A DNA stretch of 64,000 bases. Origin: Thiemannella venezuelensis (GTDB lineage Bacteria > Actinomycetota > Actinomycetes > Streptosporangiales > Streptosporangiaceae). Below the pieces are notes generated by a model. It was not told where the DNA came from, ran no database searches, and saw only the letters and a list, made by a program, of their open reading frames with translations. Below are positions 17,309 to 25,641 of this stretch, piece by piece (position 1 is the first letter of the stretch; each line of letters begins with the position of its first letter). A program made the position numbers and the translations under genes. The stretch lies in NCBI RefSeq assembly GCF_014203605.1, contig NZ_JACHJJ010000035.1, positions 1-64,000 on the forward strand. Reading direction: 5' to 3'.

Positions 17309-17782
17309 TCAGGCCTCGTCCAGCTCGAACACCTCGGCGAGCTCCAGCCGCACGCACGAGCTCATGAGCCGCGGGGCGAGCCCGGTGATCCTGAGGCGTC
17401 CCGAGACCGTGGCCAGCCGCCAGCGGATCCCGAGCAGCAGCGTCCATCCCGCGCCGTCGCAGGAGCCGAGGGCGCGGGCGTCGAGGACGAGGAAGCGGTG
17501 GCCCTGGTCCACCAGATCGCTCAGGACGCGCCCGAGGATGCAGGCCGTCGACATCGTCAGGTCTCCGACGAGCGTGACGACCGTGCGGTCCGTCCCGGGG
17601 CCGACCAGGAGTTCCAGGACGGGATCCGCCGGCGGGACGGCGAGGGGCGGTTCGGCGGCAGGCCCGGAGACCCGCTCCGGGAAGACGGCCGGCGCGGGTT
17701 CCCGGAGGAGGCCGGCGGCCGGCTCGGGCGCCGGAGGCGGCGCGATGGCGGGCCCGGCATCCGGCAAGGTGACACTTCCCAT
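17309..17782 (-). CDS. STAS-domain protein (anti-anti-sigma-like)
   Basis: A Pro/Ala/Glu-rich N-terminal part of about 60 residues precedes a C-terminal STAS domain (about residues 68-150): TVVTLVGDLTMSTACILGRV, then FLVLDARALGSCDGAGWTLL. The Ser of GSCDGAG lies where SpoIIAA-like proteins are phosphorylated, so partner-switching with an anti-sigma kinase is possible. No kinase or sigma gene is adjacent. ATG 17782 with an upstream GAGGAAG is preferred; GTG 17824 would add 14 residues. It is divergent from the synthetase gene with an AT-rich region between them. Confidence 0.75.
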   Translation of the reverse strand: MGSVTLPDAGPAIAPPPAPEPAAGLLREPAPAVFPERVSGPAAEPPLAVPPADPVLELLVGPGTDRTVVTLVGDLTMSTACILGRVLSDLVDQGHRFLVLDARALGSCDGAGWTLLLGIRWRLATVSGRLRITGLAPRLMSSCVRLELAEVFELDEA

Positions 17783-17859
17783 GAATGACCAGCTTCCTCG
17801 GACGGGCGGCGGACGCGTGCCCACCGCGCTGGTGAGGGGCCATCAGGCTGTTTGCCCCG

Positions 17860-17982
17860 AATCATGCTATATCGCGCTGAGTAGCGACCCAATTACAAAG
17901 AGCCTTATATGTAGGGAGATATCTCACTCGGCAGCCAGGAATAGCCGCAACCCCGGTGGCCGTTGACATACGGAGCTAATGA
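17860..17982. promoter_or_regulatory. AT-rich divergent control region (STAS / synthetase)
   Basis: This stretch is clearly richer in A+T than its neighbours. It holds TTATAT (about 17905-17910), a perfect 10-bp palindrome GAGATATCTC (17916-17925) and CGGAGC placed as Shine-Dalgarno for GTG 17983. TTGACA at 17963 is too close to the start codon to be the promoter of the synthetase as called. Confidence 0.4.
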
Positions 17983-20900
17983 GTGGCATCCCAGGGCGGT
18001 CCGGACCGCGCGCGTAGTCTGACGGGGGTCACGGTCACGCGACTGGGAGAGAGATTGGGCGTCAACGGCCTGGATGTTCCGCATGCGCTACGGCAGGCGG
18101 TCTTCCCCGGAGGGACGGCCCCCGCCTGCAGGACGCTGATCGACGTCCTCGACCAGACCGTCCGGCGCCACCCGCACGCGGCCGCGCTCGACGACGGGCG
18201 GACCCGGCTCGACTACCTCGGCCTGCGCGGCGAGGTGGACCGGCTCGCCGCCGAGCTGCGGGAGGCCGGGATCGGCCGCGGCGACCGGGTGGGGGTGCGG
18301 GTCCCGTCGGGCACGACCGGCCTGTACGTCGCGATCCTGGCCGTGCTCACCGTCGGCGCCGCCTACGTCCCGGTGGACGCCGACGACCCCGACGAGCGGG
18401 CCGAACTGGTCTTCTCCGAGGCGGGGGTGTCGGCGGCCGTCGTCGAGGGCGAGAAGGTCGTCGTCTTCGACCCCTGGGGCCGCGCCCCGCAAGCCCCCGG
18501 GACCGATGACCGGACGGTGCCCGCGGCCCCCCTCTCCGCCGCCCGGCCGGCGGAGGGCGCCGGAGCCGTACGGCCCGGCCCGGACGACGACGCGTGGATC
18601 ATCTTCACCTCGGGGTCGACCGGCAGGCCCAAGGGGGTCGCGGTCACCCACCGCAGCGCGGCGGCGTTCGTGGACGCCGAGGCCCGGCTCTTCCTGCAGG
18701 ACGAGCCGATCGGCCCCGGCGACCGGGTGCTGGCCGGGCTCTCGGTGGCCTTCGACGCCTCCTGCGAGGAGATGTGGCTGGCCTGGCGGCACGGCGCCTG
18801 CCTGGTCGCCGCGCCCCGGTCACTGGTGCGTACCGGCATGGACCTCGGCCCGTGGATGGCCGAGATGGGCATCACCGTCGTCTCCACGGTCCCGACTCTG
18901 GCGGCGCTGTGGCCGGCGGAGAGCCTCGACGACGTCCGGCTGCTGATCTTCGGCGGTGAGGCCTGCCCGCCCGAGCTGGCCGAGCGGCTGGCCGTACCCG
19001 GGCGGGAGGTGTGGAACACCTACGGTCCGACCGAGGCCACGGTGGTCGCGTGCGCGGCCCCGCTGACCGGGGAGGGGCCGGTCCGGATCGGGCTGCCGCT
19101 GGACGGCTGGGACCTGGCGGTCGTGGACGCCGCCGGAGAGCCGGTCGCCATGGGCGAGACCGGCGAGCTGGTCATCGGCGGGGTCGGGCTGGCCCGCTAC
19201 CTCGACTCCGGCAAGGACGCCGAGAAGTACGCCCCCCTTCCGTCCCTCGGCTGGGCGCGGGCCTACCGCAGCGGCGACCTGGTCCGGGCCGAGCCCGAGG
19301 GACTGGTCTTCGGCGGGCGGGCCGACGAGCAGGTCAAGCTCGGCGGGCGCCGGATCGAGCTGGGCGAGGTGGACGCGGCCCTGCAGGCGCTGCCCGGCGT
19401 CGCCGGGGCGGCCTCGGCCGTCCGCACGACCGGCGGCGGGCACCAGCTGCTCGTCGGCTACGTCGTGCCGGGCGAGGGGTTCGACCAGGAGGAGGCCGTG
19501 GACCGGCTGCGGGACACCCTTCCCGCCGCGCTGGTTCCGCGGCTCGCCCTGGTGGACGACCTGCCGACCCGCACCTCCGGCAAGATCGACCGCGACGCCC
19601 TCCCCTGGCCGCCGCCCGGCGCGGACGGCGCGGACGGACCCGGGACGGACCCGGGCGTCGACCCGTGGGTGGCGGAGCGCTGGCGTGACGTGCTCGGCGT
19701 GACCGAGGGCGACTTCTTCGCCGAGGGCGGCACCAGCCTGGCCGCGGCCCGGCTGGTCTCGGCGCTGCGGGCGCGCTACCCGTCGGTCACCACGGGGGAC
19801 GTCTACGAGCATCCGACGCTCGGCGCGCTCGCCGCGCACCTGTCCGCACTGGACGCCCCGGAGGCCGTGGAGGCCATGGAGTCCGCGGCCACCGGCCGGG
19901 TCGTCACGCCGATGCCGCGCCGCGCCGCGCTCGTGCAGTCGCTGCTGACCGTGGTCCTGCTCACCGCGGGCGGGATGCGCTGGCTGGTCGGCCTGGCCGC
20001 GTTCAACAACGTCGCCGGCCTGCCGTGGGCGCCGGCCGTGCCGTGGTGGCAGGTGCTGCTGGGCGGCCTGCTCTTCGTCACCCCCGCCGGGCGGATCGCG
20101 CTGGCCGCGGGGAGCGCCCGGCTGCTGCTGCGCCGGCTGGAGCCCGGCGCCCACCCCCGGGGCGGCGCCGTCCACCTGCGGCTCTGGTTCGCCGAGCGGC
20201 TCGCCGAGCGGCTGGGCGTGGCCGACGTCTCCAGCGCCCCCTGGCTCACCCACTACGCCCGCGCGCTCGGCGCGACCGTCGGCGCCGACGCGGACCTGCA
20301 CTCCGCGCCGCCGGTCACCGGCATGCTCAAGCTGGGCAGGAACGCGGCGGTCGAGCCCGAGGTCGACCTGAGCGGGTACTGGATCGACGGCGACCGGGTG
20401 CACGTCGGCGAGATCAGGATCGGCGCGGGCGCCGTGGTCGGCGCCCGGTCCACGCTCCTGCCCGGCGCGCGCATCGGGAAGAACGCCCAGGTCCTCCCCG
20501 GCTCGGCGGTGGCCGGCCCCGTCCCGTCCGGTCAGCGCTGGGCGGGCGTGCCGGCCGTGCGGACGGGCAAGGCGCGCCACTCCTCCGCCGCCCGCCCGCC
20601 GCGCTCCCGGCGCTGGGCCGCGGTCTACGGGCTCACCGCGCTGGCGCTCGGCCTCCTCCCGGTCGCCGCCGCCGTCCCCGGGCTGCTCCTGCTGGCCCGC
20701 GGCACCCTCGCCGACGCCCTGTACGCCGTGCCGCTCGCCACGGTGGCCTCGATGGCGGCCTTCGCGCTGACCCTCGTGGCCGCGGTGCGGCTGCTGTCGG
20801 TGGACCTGCGCGCCGGGCTGCACCCGGTGCACGGCCGCCAGGCCTGGCAGGCGTGGACCACCGGCCGGCTGATGGCGACGGCCCGGGTCTGGCTCTTCCC

Positions 20901-21981
20901 GCTGTACGCGAGCGCCCTCACCCCGGCCTGGCTGCGCGCCCTGGGCATGAAGGTCGGCCGGGACGTGGAGCTGTCCACCGTGCTGGCGCTGCCCTCGATG
21001 ACCTCGGTCGGCGACGGAGCGTTCCTCGCCGACGACACGATGGTCGCCCCGTACGAGCTGGACGGCGGGCGCTTGCGGGTGGACCGCGTGCGGATCGGCA
21101 AGCGCGCCTTCCTCGGCAACTCGGGGATGACCGCACCCGGCCGGAAGGTACCCAGGGACGGGCTGGTCGCGGTGCTGTCCGCGGCGCCGAAGAAGGCGAA
21201 GGCGGGCTCGTCCTACCTGGGCATGCCCCCCGTCGAACTGCGCCGGACCGCCGGTGACGGCGACCGCAGCCGCACCTACGACCCGCCGGCGCGGCTGAAG
21301 GCGGCCCGCGCCGCCGTCGAGCTGTGCCGGCTCGTCCCGGCGATGGCCACGGTCGCGCTCGCCGTACTCGTGGTCGCCGCGCTGGAGTGGCTGCTGCGCG
21401 GGTACGGCCTCGCGGTCACGGCGGCGCTGACCGGCGTCGTGGCGGCCGGGGCGGGCGTGCTCGCCGCGGCGGTCGCCTCCGCCGCCAAGTGGCTGGTGGT
21501 CGGCCGGATCTCCGCGGGCGACCGGCCGCTGTGGAGCTCGTTCGTGTGGCGCAACGAGCTGGCCGACAACTTCGTGGAGGTGCTGGCCGCGCCGTGGTTC
21601 GCCCGGCCGTGGCTGGGCACGGCTCCGCTCAACGCCTGGCTGCGCTCGATGGGCGCGCGGATCGGGCGGGGGGTGTGGTGCGAGACCTACTGGCTGCCCG
21701 AGATCGACCTGGTCTCCCTGGGCGACGGCGCGACCGTGAACCGGGGGTGCGTCCTGCAGACGCACCTGTTCCACGACCGGGTCATGAGCATCGATACTGT
21801 CGTCTTGCGGAACGGTGCGACGCTCGGCCCGCACGGGGTGGTGCTGCCCGCGGCGACGGTCGGGGAGGACACCGTCGTCGGCCCGGCGTCCCTGGTGATG
21901 CGCGGCGAGTCCGTGCCGCCGGGGACACGCTGGTTCGGCAACCCGATCGCAGCATGGACGGCCCATACCCCGAGGACGTGA
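17983..21981 (+). CDS. Pls-type NRPS-like poly-amino-acid synthetase
   Basis: This 1332-residue membrane enzyme has the architecture of epsilon-poly-L-lysine synthetase (Pls/PosA type). An adenylation domain (about 45-530) shows FTSGSTGRPKGV, FDASCEEMW, NTYGPTEATV and the catalytic Lys region RTSGKIDR. A thiolation domain (about 555-625) has its phosphopantetheine Ser in FFAEGGTSLAAA. Then come six transmembrane helices in three pairs (near 650-705, 880-945, 1110-1175) alternating with three left-handed-beta-helix-like C domains. There is no condensation or thioesterase domain. The family builds homopolymers of basic amino acids by iterative isopeptide formation. Length is close to characterised Pls (about 1319). 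GTG 17983 is used; TTG 18055 is an alternative. The monomer is not predictable here. The stop overlaps the M1 peptidase start. Confidence 0.88.
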   Translation: MASQGGPDRARSLTGVTVTRLGERLGVNGLDVPHALRQAVFPGGTAPACRTLIDVLDQTVRRHPHAAALDDGRTRLDYLGLRGEVDRLAAELREAGIGRGDRVGVRVPSGTTGLYVAILAVLTVGAAYVPVDADDPDERAELVFSEAGVSAAVVEGEKVVVFDPWGRAPQAPGTDDRTVPAAPLSAARPAEGAGAVRPGPDDDAWIIFTSGSTGRPKGVAVTHRSAAAFVDAEARLFLQDEPIGPGDRVLAGLSVAFDASCEEMWLAWRHGACLVAAPRSLVRTGMDLGPWMAEMGITVVSTVPTLAALWPAESLDDVRLLIFGGEACPPELAERLAVPGREVWNTYGPTEATVVACAAPLTGEGPVRIGLPLDGWDLAVVDAAGEPVAMGETGELVIGGVGLARYLDSGKDAEKYAPLPSLGWARAYRSGDLVRAEPEGLVFGGRADEQVKLGGRRIELGEVDAALQALPGVAGAASAVRTTGGGHQLLVGYVVPGEGFDQEEAVDRLRDTLPAALVPRLALVDDLPTRTSGKIDRDALPWPPPGADGADGPGTDPGVDPWVAERWRDVLGVTEGDFFAEGGTSLAAARLVSALRARYPSVTTGDVYEHPTLGALAAHLSALDAPEAVEAMESAATGRVVTPMPRRAALVQSLLTVVLLTAGGMRWLVGLAAFNNVAGLPWAPAVPWWQVLLGGLLFVTPAGRIALAAGSARLLLRRLEPGAHPRGGAVHLRLWFAERLAERLGVADVSSAPWLTHYARALGATVGADADLHSAPPVTGMLKLGRNAAVEPEVDLSGYWIDGDRVHVGEIRIGAGAVVGARSTLLPGARIGKNAQVLPGSAVAGPVPSGQRWAGVPAVRTGKARHSSAARPPRSRRWAAVYGLTALALGLLPVAAAVPGLLLLARGTLADALYAVPLATVASMAAFALTLVAAVRLLSVDLRAGLHPVHGRQAWQAWTTGRLMATARVWLFPLYASALTPAWLRALGMKVGRDVELSTVLALPSMTSVGDGAFLADDTMVAPYELDGGRLRVDRVRIGKRAFLGNSGMTAPGRKVPRDGLVAVLSAAPKKAKAGSSYLGMPPVELRRTAGDGDRSRTYDPPARLKAARAAVELCRLVPAMATVALAVLVVAALEWLLRGYGLAVTAALTGVVAAGAGVLAAAVASAAKWLVVGRISAGDRPLWSSFVWRNELADNFVEVLAAPWFARPWLGTAPLNAWLRSMGARIGRGVWCETYWLPEIDLVSLGDGATVNRGCVLQTHLFHDRVMSIDTVVLRNGATLGPHGVVLPAATVGEDTVVGPASLVMRGESVPPGTRWFGNPIAAWTAHTPRT

Positions 21982-23270
21982 GTCGAGTTCTGAGCACCAC
22001 CCACCGCCCCTACTTCCCCGCGCACGGCGACGACGGCTACCGGACCGGCCACTACGACCTCTGCCTGGACTACCGGGTCGGCAACAACCGGCTCGACGCC
22101 GTCGCCCGCATCTCGGCGGTGGCCGTCCGGCCGCTGGACCGCCTCTCCCTCGACCTCGGCGCCTTCCGGGTCGGCAAGGTGCTGGTCGACGGCAGGACCG
22201 CGCGCTTCACCCACCGCGAGGGCAAGCTGCGCGTCTCGCCGGTGCGGCTGCGGCCGGGACCGTTCACCGTCGAGGTCCGCTACGCGGGCAGCCCCCGGCC
22301 GGTCTCCAGCCCCTGGGGCGGGCTCGGCTGGGAGCAGCTCGCCGACGGCGTGATCGTGGCCGGCCAGCCGACCGGGGCCCCGTCGTGGTTCCCCTGCAAC
22401 GACCGGCCGGACGACAAGGCCTCCTACCGGATCGAGGTCACCGCCGCCTCGCCGTACACGGTGGTCGCCACCGGGGAGCCGGTGGAGCGGCGGCGGACGG
22501 CGGCGGCCACGACCTGGGTGTACGAGCAGGCCGAGCCGATGGCGCCGTACCTGGCGAGCGTGCAGATCGGCCGCTACCAGCAGACCGGGCTGGGACCGCG
22601 GATGCGGGCGTTCCACCCGGCCAAGCTCGCCCGCCGGGTGCGCAACGACTTCGGGCGGCAGGACCGCATGATGGCGGCCTTCACCGAGCGGTTCGGCCCG
22701 TACCCGTTCGCCTCCTACACCGTCGTGGTGACCGAGGACGAGCTGGAGATCCCGGTCGAGGCGCAGGGCATGTCGATCTTCGGCGCCAACCACGTGGACG
22801 GGGCGCGCGGCCAGGAGCGGCTGGTCGCCCACGAGCTGGCGCACCAGTGGTTCGGCAACAGCCTGACCGTGGCCGACTGGCGGGACATCTGGCTGCACGA
22901 GGGCTTCGCCGCCTACGCCGAGTGGATATGGTCGGAGGTGTCCGGCGGCCCGTCCTCCGCCCAGCACGCGGCCCACTGGCACCGCCGCCTGGCCGCCCTG
23001 CCCCAGGACTTCGTGCTCGCCGATCCCGGAGCGCGCCGCCTGTTCGACGACCGCGTCTACAAGCGCGGCGCCCTCACCCTGCACGCGCTCCGCACGACCC
23101 TCGGCGACCTGGCATTCTTCTCGATGCTGCGGGCCTGGACGGGCGAGAACCGGCACGGCTCGGTCACCACGGAGATGTTCGCCGACCTCGTCCGGGAGTA
23201 CGCCCCGCGGTCGTCCGAGACGTTCTTCGCCTCCTGGCTGTACGGCCCCCGCCTCCCGCCGCTGCCCTGA
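21978..23270 (+). CDS. M1-family zinc metallopeptidase, short form
   Basis: This 430-residue aminopeptidase-like enzyme contains the zinc site HELAHQWFGN with the distal Glu in WLHEGFAAYAEW, and an exopeptidase-like motif in VEAQGMSIFG (a GxMEN variant lacking the usual Glu-Asn). The N-terminal beta domain occupies about 1-200. It lacks the C-terminal helical half of 850-residue M1 enzymes, as in compact actinobacterial forms. GTG 21978, with GAGGA just upstream, overlaps the synthetase stop (GTGA); ATG 21954 is also in frame. There is no signal peptide. Coupling suggests it processes or degrades the synthetase product or protects the producer. Confidence 0.9.
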   Translation: MSRVLSTTHRPYFPAHGDDGYRTGHYDLCLDYRVGNNRLDAVARISAVAVRPLDRLSLDLGAFRVGKVLVDGRTARFTHREGKLRVSPVRLRPGPFTVEVRYAGSPRPVSSPWGGLGWEQLADGVIVAGQPTGAPSWFPCNDRPDDKASYRIEVTAASPYTVVATGEPVERRRTAAATTWVYEQAEPMAPYLASVQIGRYQQTGLGPRMRAFHPAKLARRVRNDFGRQDRMMAAFTERFGPYPFASYTVVVTEDELEIPVEAQGMSIFGANHVDGARGQERLVAHELAHQWFGNSLTVADWRDIWLHEGFAAYAEWIWSEVSGGPSSAQHAAHWHRRLAALPQDFVLADPGARRLFDDRVYKRGALTLHALRTTLGDLAFFSMLRAWTGENRHGSVTTEMFADLVREYAPRSSETFFASWLYGPRLPPLP

Positions 23271-23380
23271 TCCCTCCCGAGGGGCGCGGCCGGCCGGATG
23301 GGCGAGCCGCCGGAGGGCGCGCACGGCTGCTCCGCCGGGGGCGGGGCCGCAGGGCTCCCGACGGTCGTTATCGTGGAGCG

Positions 23381-23845
23381 GTGCCTCCCGCCCTCCGCAC
23401 CCGCCTGCCCGCCGCGCTGGCGGCCGTCGTCACCGTCGCCGCCGGACTGACCCTGCGCGCGGTCGCCGGCGGCTGGTTCGCCGAGTACGGCGGCGACGCC
23501 CTCTACACCGTGCTCGTCCACACGCTGATCGTGTTCGTCCTGCCCCGCGTCGCCCCGGTGCGGGCCGCGGCCGGGGCACTGGCGTTCAGCTGGGCCGTGG
23601 AGCTGGCCCAGCTCACCCCGGTGCCCGCCGCGCTGTCGGAGGCGAGCGTGCTGGCCAGGCTGGTGCTCGGCAGCACGTTCGGCGCCGCCGACCTGGTGGC
23701 CTACACCGCCGGGGCCGCCCTCGCCGCGGCCGCGCACACGCTCGCCGGCCGCACGTCCGCCCGCCGCACACCCGCGACCGCTCCCGCGGCGGCCGGGCCG
23801 GCCGAACCCGCCGGGCGGGCCGGGAACACCGGGAAGACCGGATAA
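23381..23845 (+). CDS. DUF2809 membrane protein
   Basis: This 154-residue protein has about four hydrophobic segments and the DUF2809 pattern: AGGWFAEYGGDALYTVLVH and FSWAVELAQLTPVPAALSE, then GADLVAYTAGA. An Ala/Pro/Arg-rich cytoplasmic tail of about 35 residues ends the protein. Function is unknown. GTG 23381 is the likely start. It lies 8 bp before the glycosylase gene and is probably cotranscribed with it. Confidence 0.8.
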   Translation: MPPALRTRLPAALAAVVTVAAGLTLRAVAGGWFAEYGGDALYTVLVHTLIVFVLPRVAPVRAAAGALAFSWAVELAQLTPVPAALSEASVLARLVLGSTFGAADLVAYTAGAALAAAAHTLAGRTSARRTPATAPAAAGPAEPAGRAGNTGKTG

Positions 23846-23853
23846 CCTGCACC

Positions 23854-24663
23854 ATGCCCGAAGGACACACCATCCACCGCCTGGCCGCCGAGCACCGGCG
23901 GCTGTTCGGCGGCCAGACCCTCCGCGCGGAGAGCCCCCAGGGCAGGTTCGCCGCCGGGGCCCTGCGGATCGACGGGCGGGTGCTCCGGGAGGCCGACGCG
24001 CACGGCAAGCACCTTCTGCTCGGCTTCGACGACGACCGGTGGCTCCACGTCCACCTGGGCATCTACGGCAAGTACGCCTTCGCCCCGGTGCCGGCTCCCC
24101 CGCCCGTCGGCGAGGTGCGGCTCCGCCTGACCGGCGCGCGCCACTACGCCGACCTGCGCGGTCCCAACACCTGCGAGCTGCTGGAGCCCGCCGGGGTCAA
24201 GGCGCTGCACGCCCGGCTCGGCCCCGACCCGCTGCGCCCGGACGCCGACCCGGACCTCGCCTGGCGGCGGATCTCCCGCAGCCGCACGTCCGTCGGCGCC
24301 CTGCTGATGGACCAGTCGGTGGTCGCGGGAGTGGGCAACATCTACCGGGCCGAGGTGCTCTTCCGCCAGGGCGTCGCCCCGGCCACGCCCGGCCGGGAGC
24401 TGTCCCGCGAGCGGTGGGAGGCGATCTGGGCCGACCTGGTGGTCCTCATGGCCGACGGCGTGCGGGCGGGCAGGATCGACACGGTACGGCCCGAGCACAC
24501 GCCCGAGGCGATGGGCCGCCCGCCCCGGGTCGACGACCACGGCGGCGAGGTCTACGTCTACCGCCGCTCGGGCATGCCCTGCCTGGTCTGCGACACCGAG
24601 GTCCGCACCGAGGCGCTCGTCGGCCGCAACCTCTTCTGGTGCCCCGGCTGCCAGATGGTCTGA
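23854..24663 (+). CDS. Fpg/Nei-family DNA glycosylase
   Basis: This 269-residue bifunctional base-excision enzyme removes oxidised bases. It has the catalytic N-terminus MPEGHTIHRLA (Pro2 nucleophile, Glu3), the helix-two-turn-helix segment LLMDQSVVAGVGNIYRAEVL and a C-terminal zinc finger with two CxxC pairs (CLVC and CPGC). PEGH and the presence of a zinc finger place it with actinobacterial Nei-like proteins rather than classical MutM. It is full length. Confidence 0.93.
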   Translation: MPEGHTIHRLAAEHRRLFGGQTLRAESPQGRFAAGALRIDGRVLREADAHGKHLLLGFDDDRWLHVHLGIYGKYAFAPVPAPPPVGEVRLRLTGARHYADLRGPNTCELLEPAGVKALHARLGPDPLRPDADPDLAWRRISRSRTSVGALLMDQSVVAGVGNIYRAEVLFRQGVAPATPGRELSRERWEAIWADLVVLMADGVRAGRIDTVRPEHTPEAMGRPPRVDDHGGEVYVYRRSGMPCLVCDTEVRTEALVGRNLFWCPGCQMV

Positions 24664-24703
24664 CCCCGGTCCCGGCGCCCCGGTGGTCACAGCGCCCCGG
24701 TGG

Positions 24704-25570
24704 TCACAGCAGCCGCAGGGCCGCCTCGACCGACTCGCGGCGGGCGGGGAGGAGCGGGAGCCGTACCGCGGCGGTGGGGATCCGGCCCCGGGCGTGCAGC
24801 ACGCCCTTCAGGACGGTCGGGTTGGGCTCGGTGAACAGGCTCGCCGACATGGCCGACAGGCGGTGGCCGAGGGGGCGGGCGTGGGCGACGTCCCCGTCCC
24901 GCCAGGCCTCGGCGAGTTCGACGAAGCGGGCGGTGTCCAGGTGGGCGGAGGCGAGGATGCCGCCGGGGGCGCCCAGGGCGAGCAGCGCGGGGAAGAACGG
25001 GTCGTCCCCGGCGAGGATCGCGAAGTCCGCGGGCGGGTCGGCCAGCAGGGCGACGGTGTCGGCGTCGATGCCGCCGACCGCGTGCTTGACCCCGGCGACC
25101 ATGGGCAGGTCGCCGATCTCGCGCATCACGGCGGCGCCCACGGACTGGCCGGTGCGGTAGGGGATGTTGTAGACGATCAGCGGCACGGGGGTCCGCTCGG
25201 CCAGCGCGGTGAAGTGGGCGAGCACCCCGGCCTCGGAGGGGCGGACGAACGACGGCACGGTGACCAGCGCGGCGTCGGCCTCGCCCTTGAGGGCGAGCAG
25301 CGCCTCGGCGGAGCCGCGCGTGTCACTCGACCCGGCCCCGACGATCAGCGTCGCCCCGCGCTCGCGGCACACCCGGCCGCAGATCTCGACGACCGCCCGC
25401 CGCTCCTCCGCCGCGAGCGTGGCGACCTCGGCGGTGGTGCCGAGCGCGACCAGGCCCGCCGCCCCGTCGTCGAGTACGGCCTGCGCCAACTCCCCGAGCG
25501 CGTCGGCGGCGATCTCGCCGCTCTCGGCGAAGGGGGTGATCAGGGGGACGTAGACACCGGAGAGGTTCAT
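24704..25570 (-). CDS. Dihydrodipicolinate synthase-family lyase
   Basis: This 288-residue class I aldolase-type enzyme has the family start GVYVPLITPF, the GTTAEVATL loop (variant of GTTGE), the Tyr in VYNIPYRTG and the Schiff-base Lys in VAGVKHAVGG. Divergence from the DapA consensus and the neighbouring LysR suggest either DapA or a catabolic keto-acid lyase; the sequence does not settle which. It is divergent from the LysR gene with only 71 bp between starts. Confidence 0.85.
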   Translation of the reverse strand: MNLSGVYVPLITPFAESGEIAADALGELAQAVLDDGAAGLVALGTTAEVATLAAEERRAVVEICGRVCRERGATLIVGAGSSDTRGSAEALLALKGEADAALVTVPSFVRPSEAGVLAHFTALAERTPVPLIVYNIPYRTGQSVGAAVMREIGDLPMVAGVKHAVGGIDADTVALLADPPADFAILAGDDPFFPALLALGAPGGILASAHLDTARFVELAEAWRDGDVAHARPLGHRLSAMSASLFTEPNPTVLKGVLHARGRIPTAAVRLPLLPARRESVEAALRLL

Positions 25571-25596
25571 GACGTGAGCCTGACAGCCGCCGATCG

Positions 25597-25625
25597 TGCA
25601 GGTCCAGTTCGCGTTTCTTCCTGCA
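25597..25625. promoter_or_regulatory. Inverted repeat in the lyase/LysR divergent promoter
   Basis: TGCAGG (25597-25602) and CCTGCA (25620-25625) are exact reverse complements separated by 17 bp. The site is in the 71-bp region between the divergent starts, the usual place for a LysR regulator to bind and control both genes. Confidence 0.5.
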
Positions 25626-25641
25626 ACGTTAAGCTGTACTG

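Noticed and set aside
17963-17968. TTGACA as the -35 of the synthetase gene
   Set aside because: It is only 15 bp before the start codon used, so its -10 would fall inside the coding sequence. It could matter only if TTG 18055 is the real start.
18820-21966. A very long minus-strand open frame opposite the synthetase
   Set aside because: High GC3 in the real gene removes stops on the opposite strand. The antisense product has no recognisable domain.
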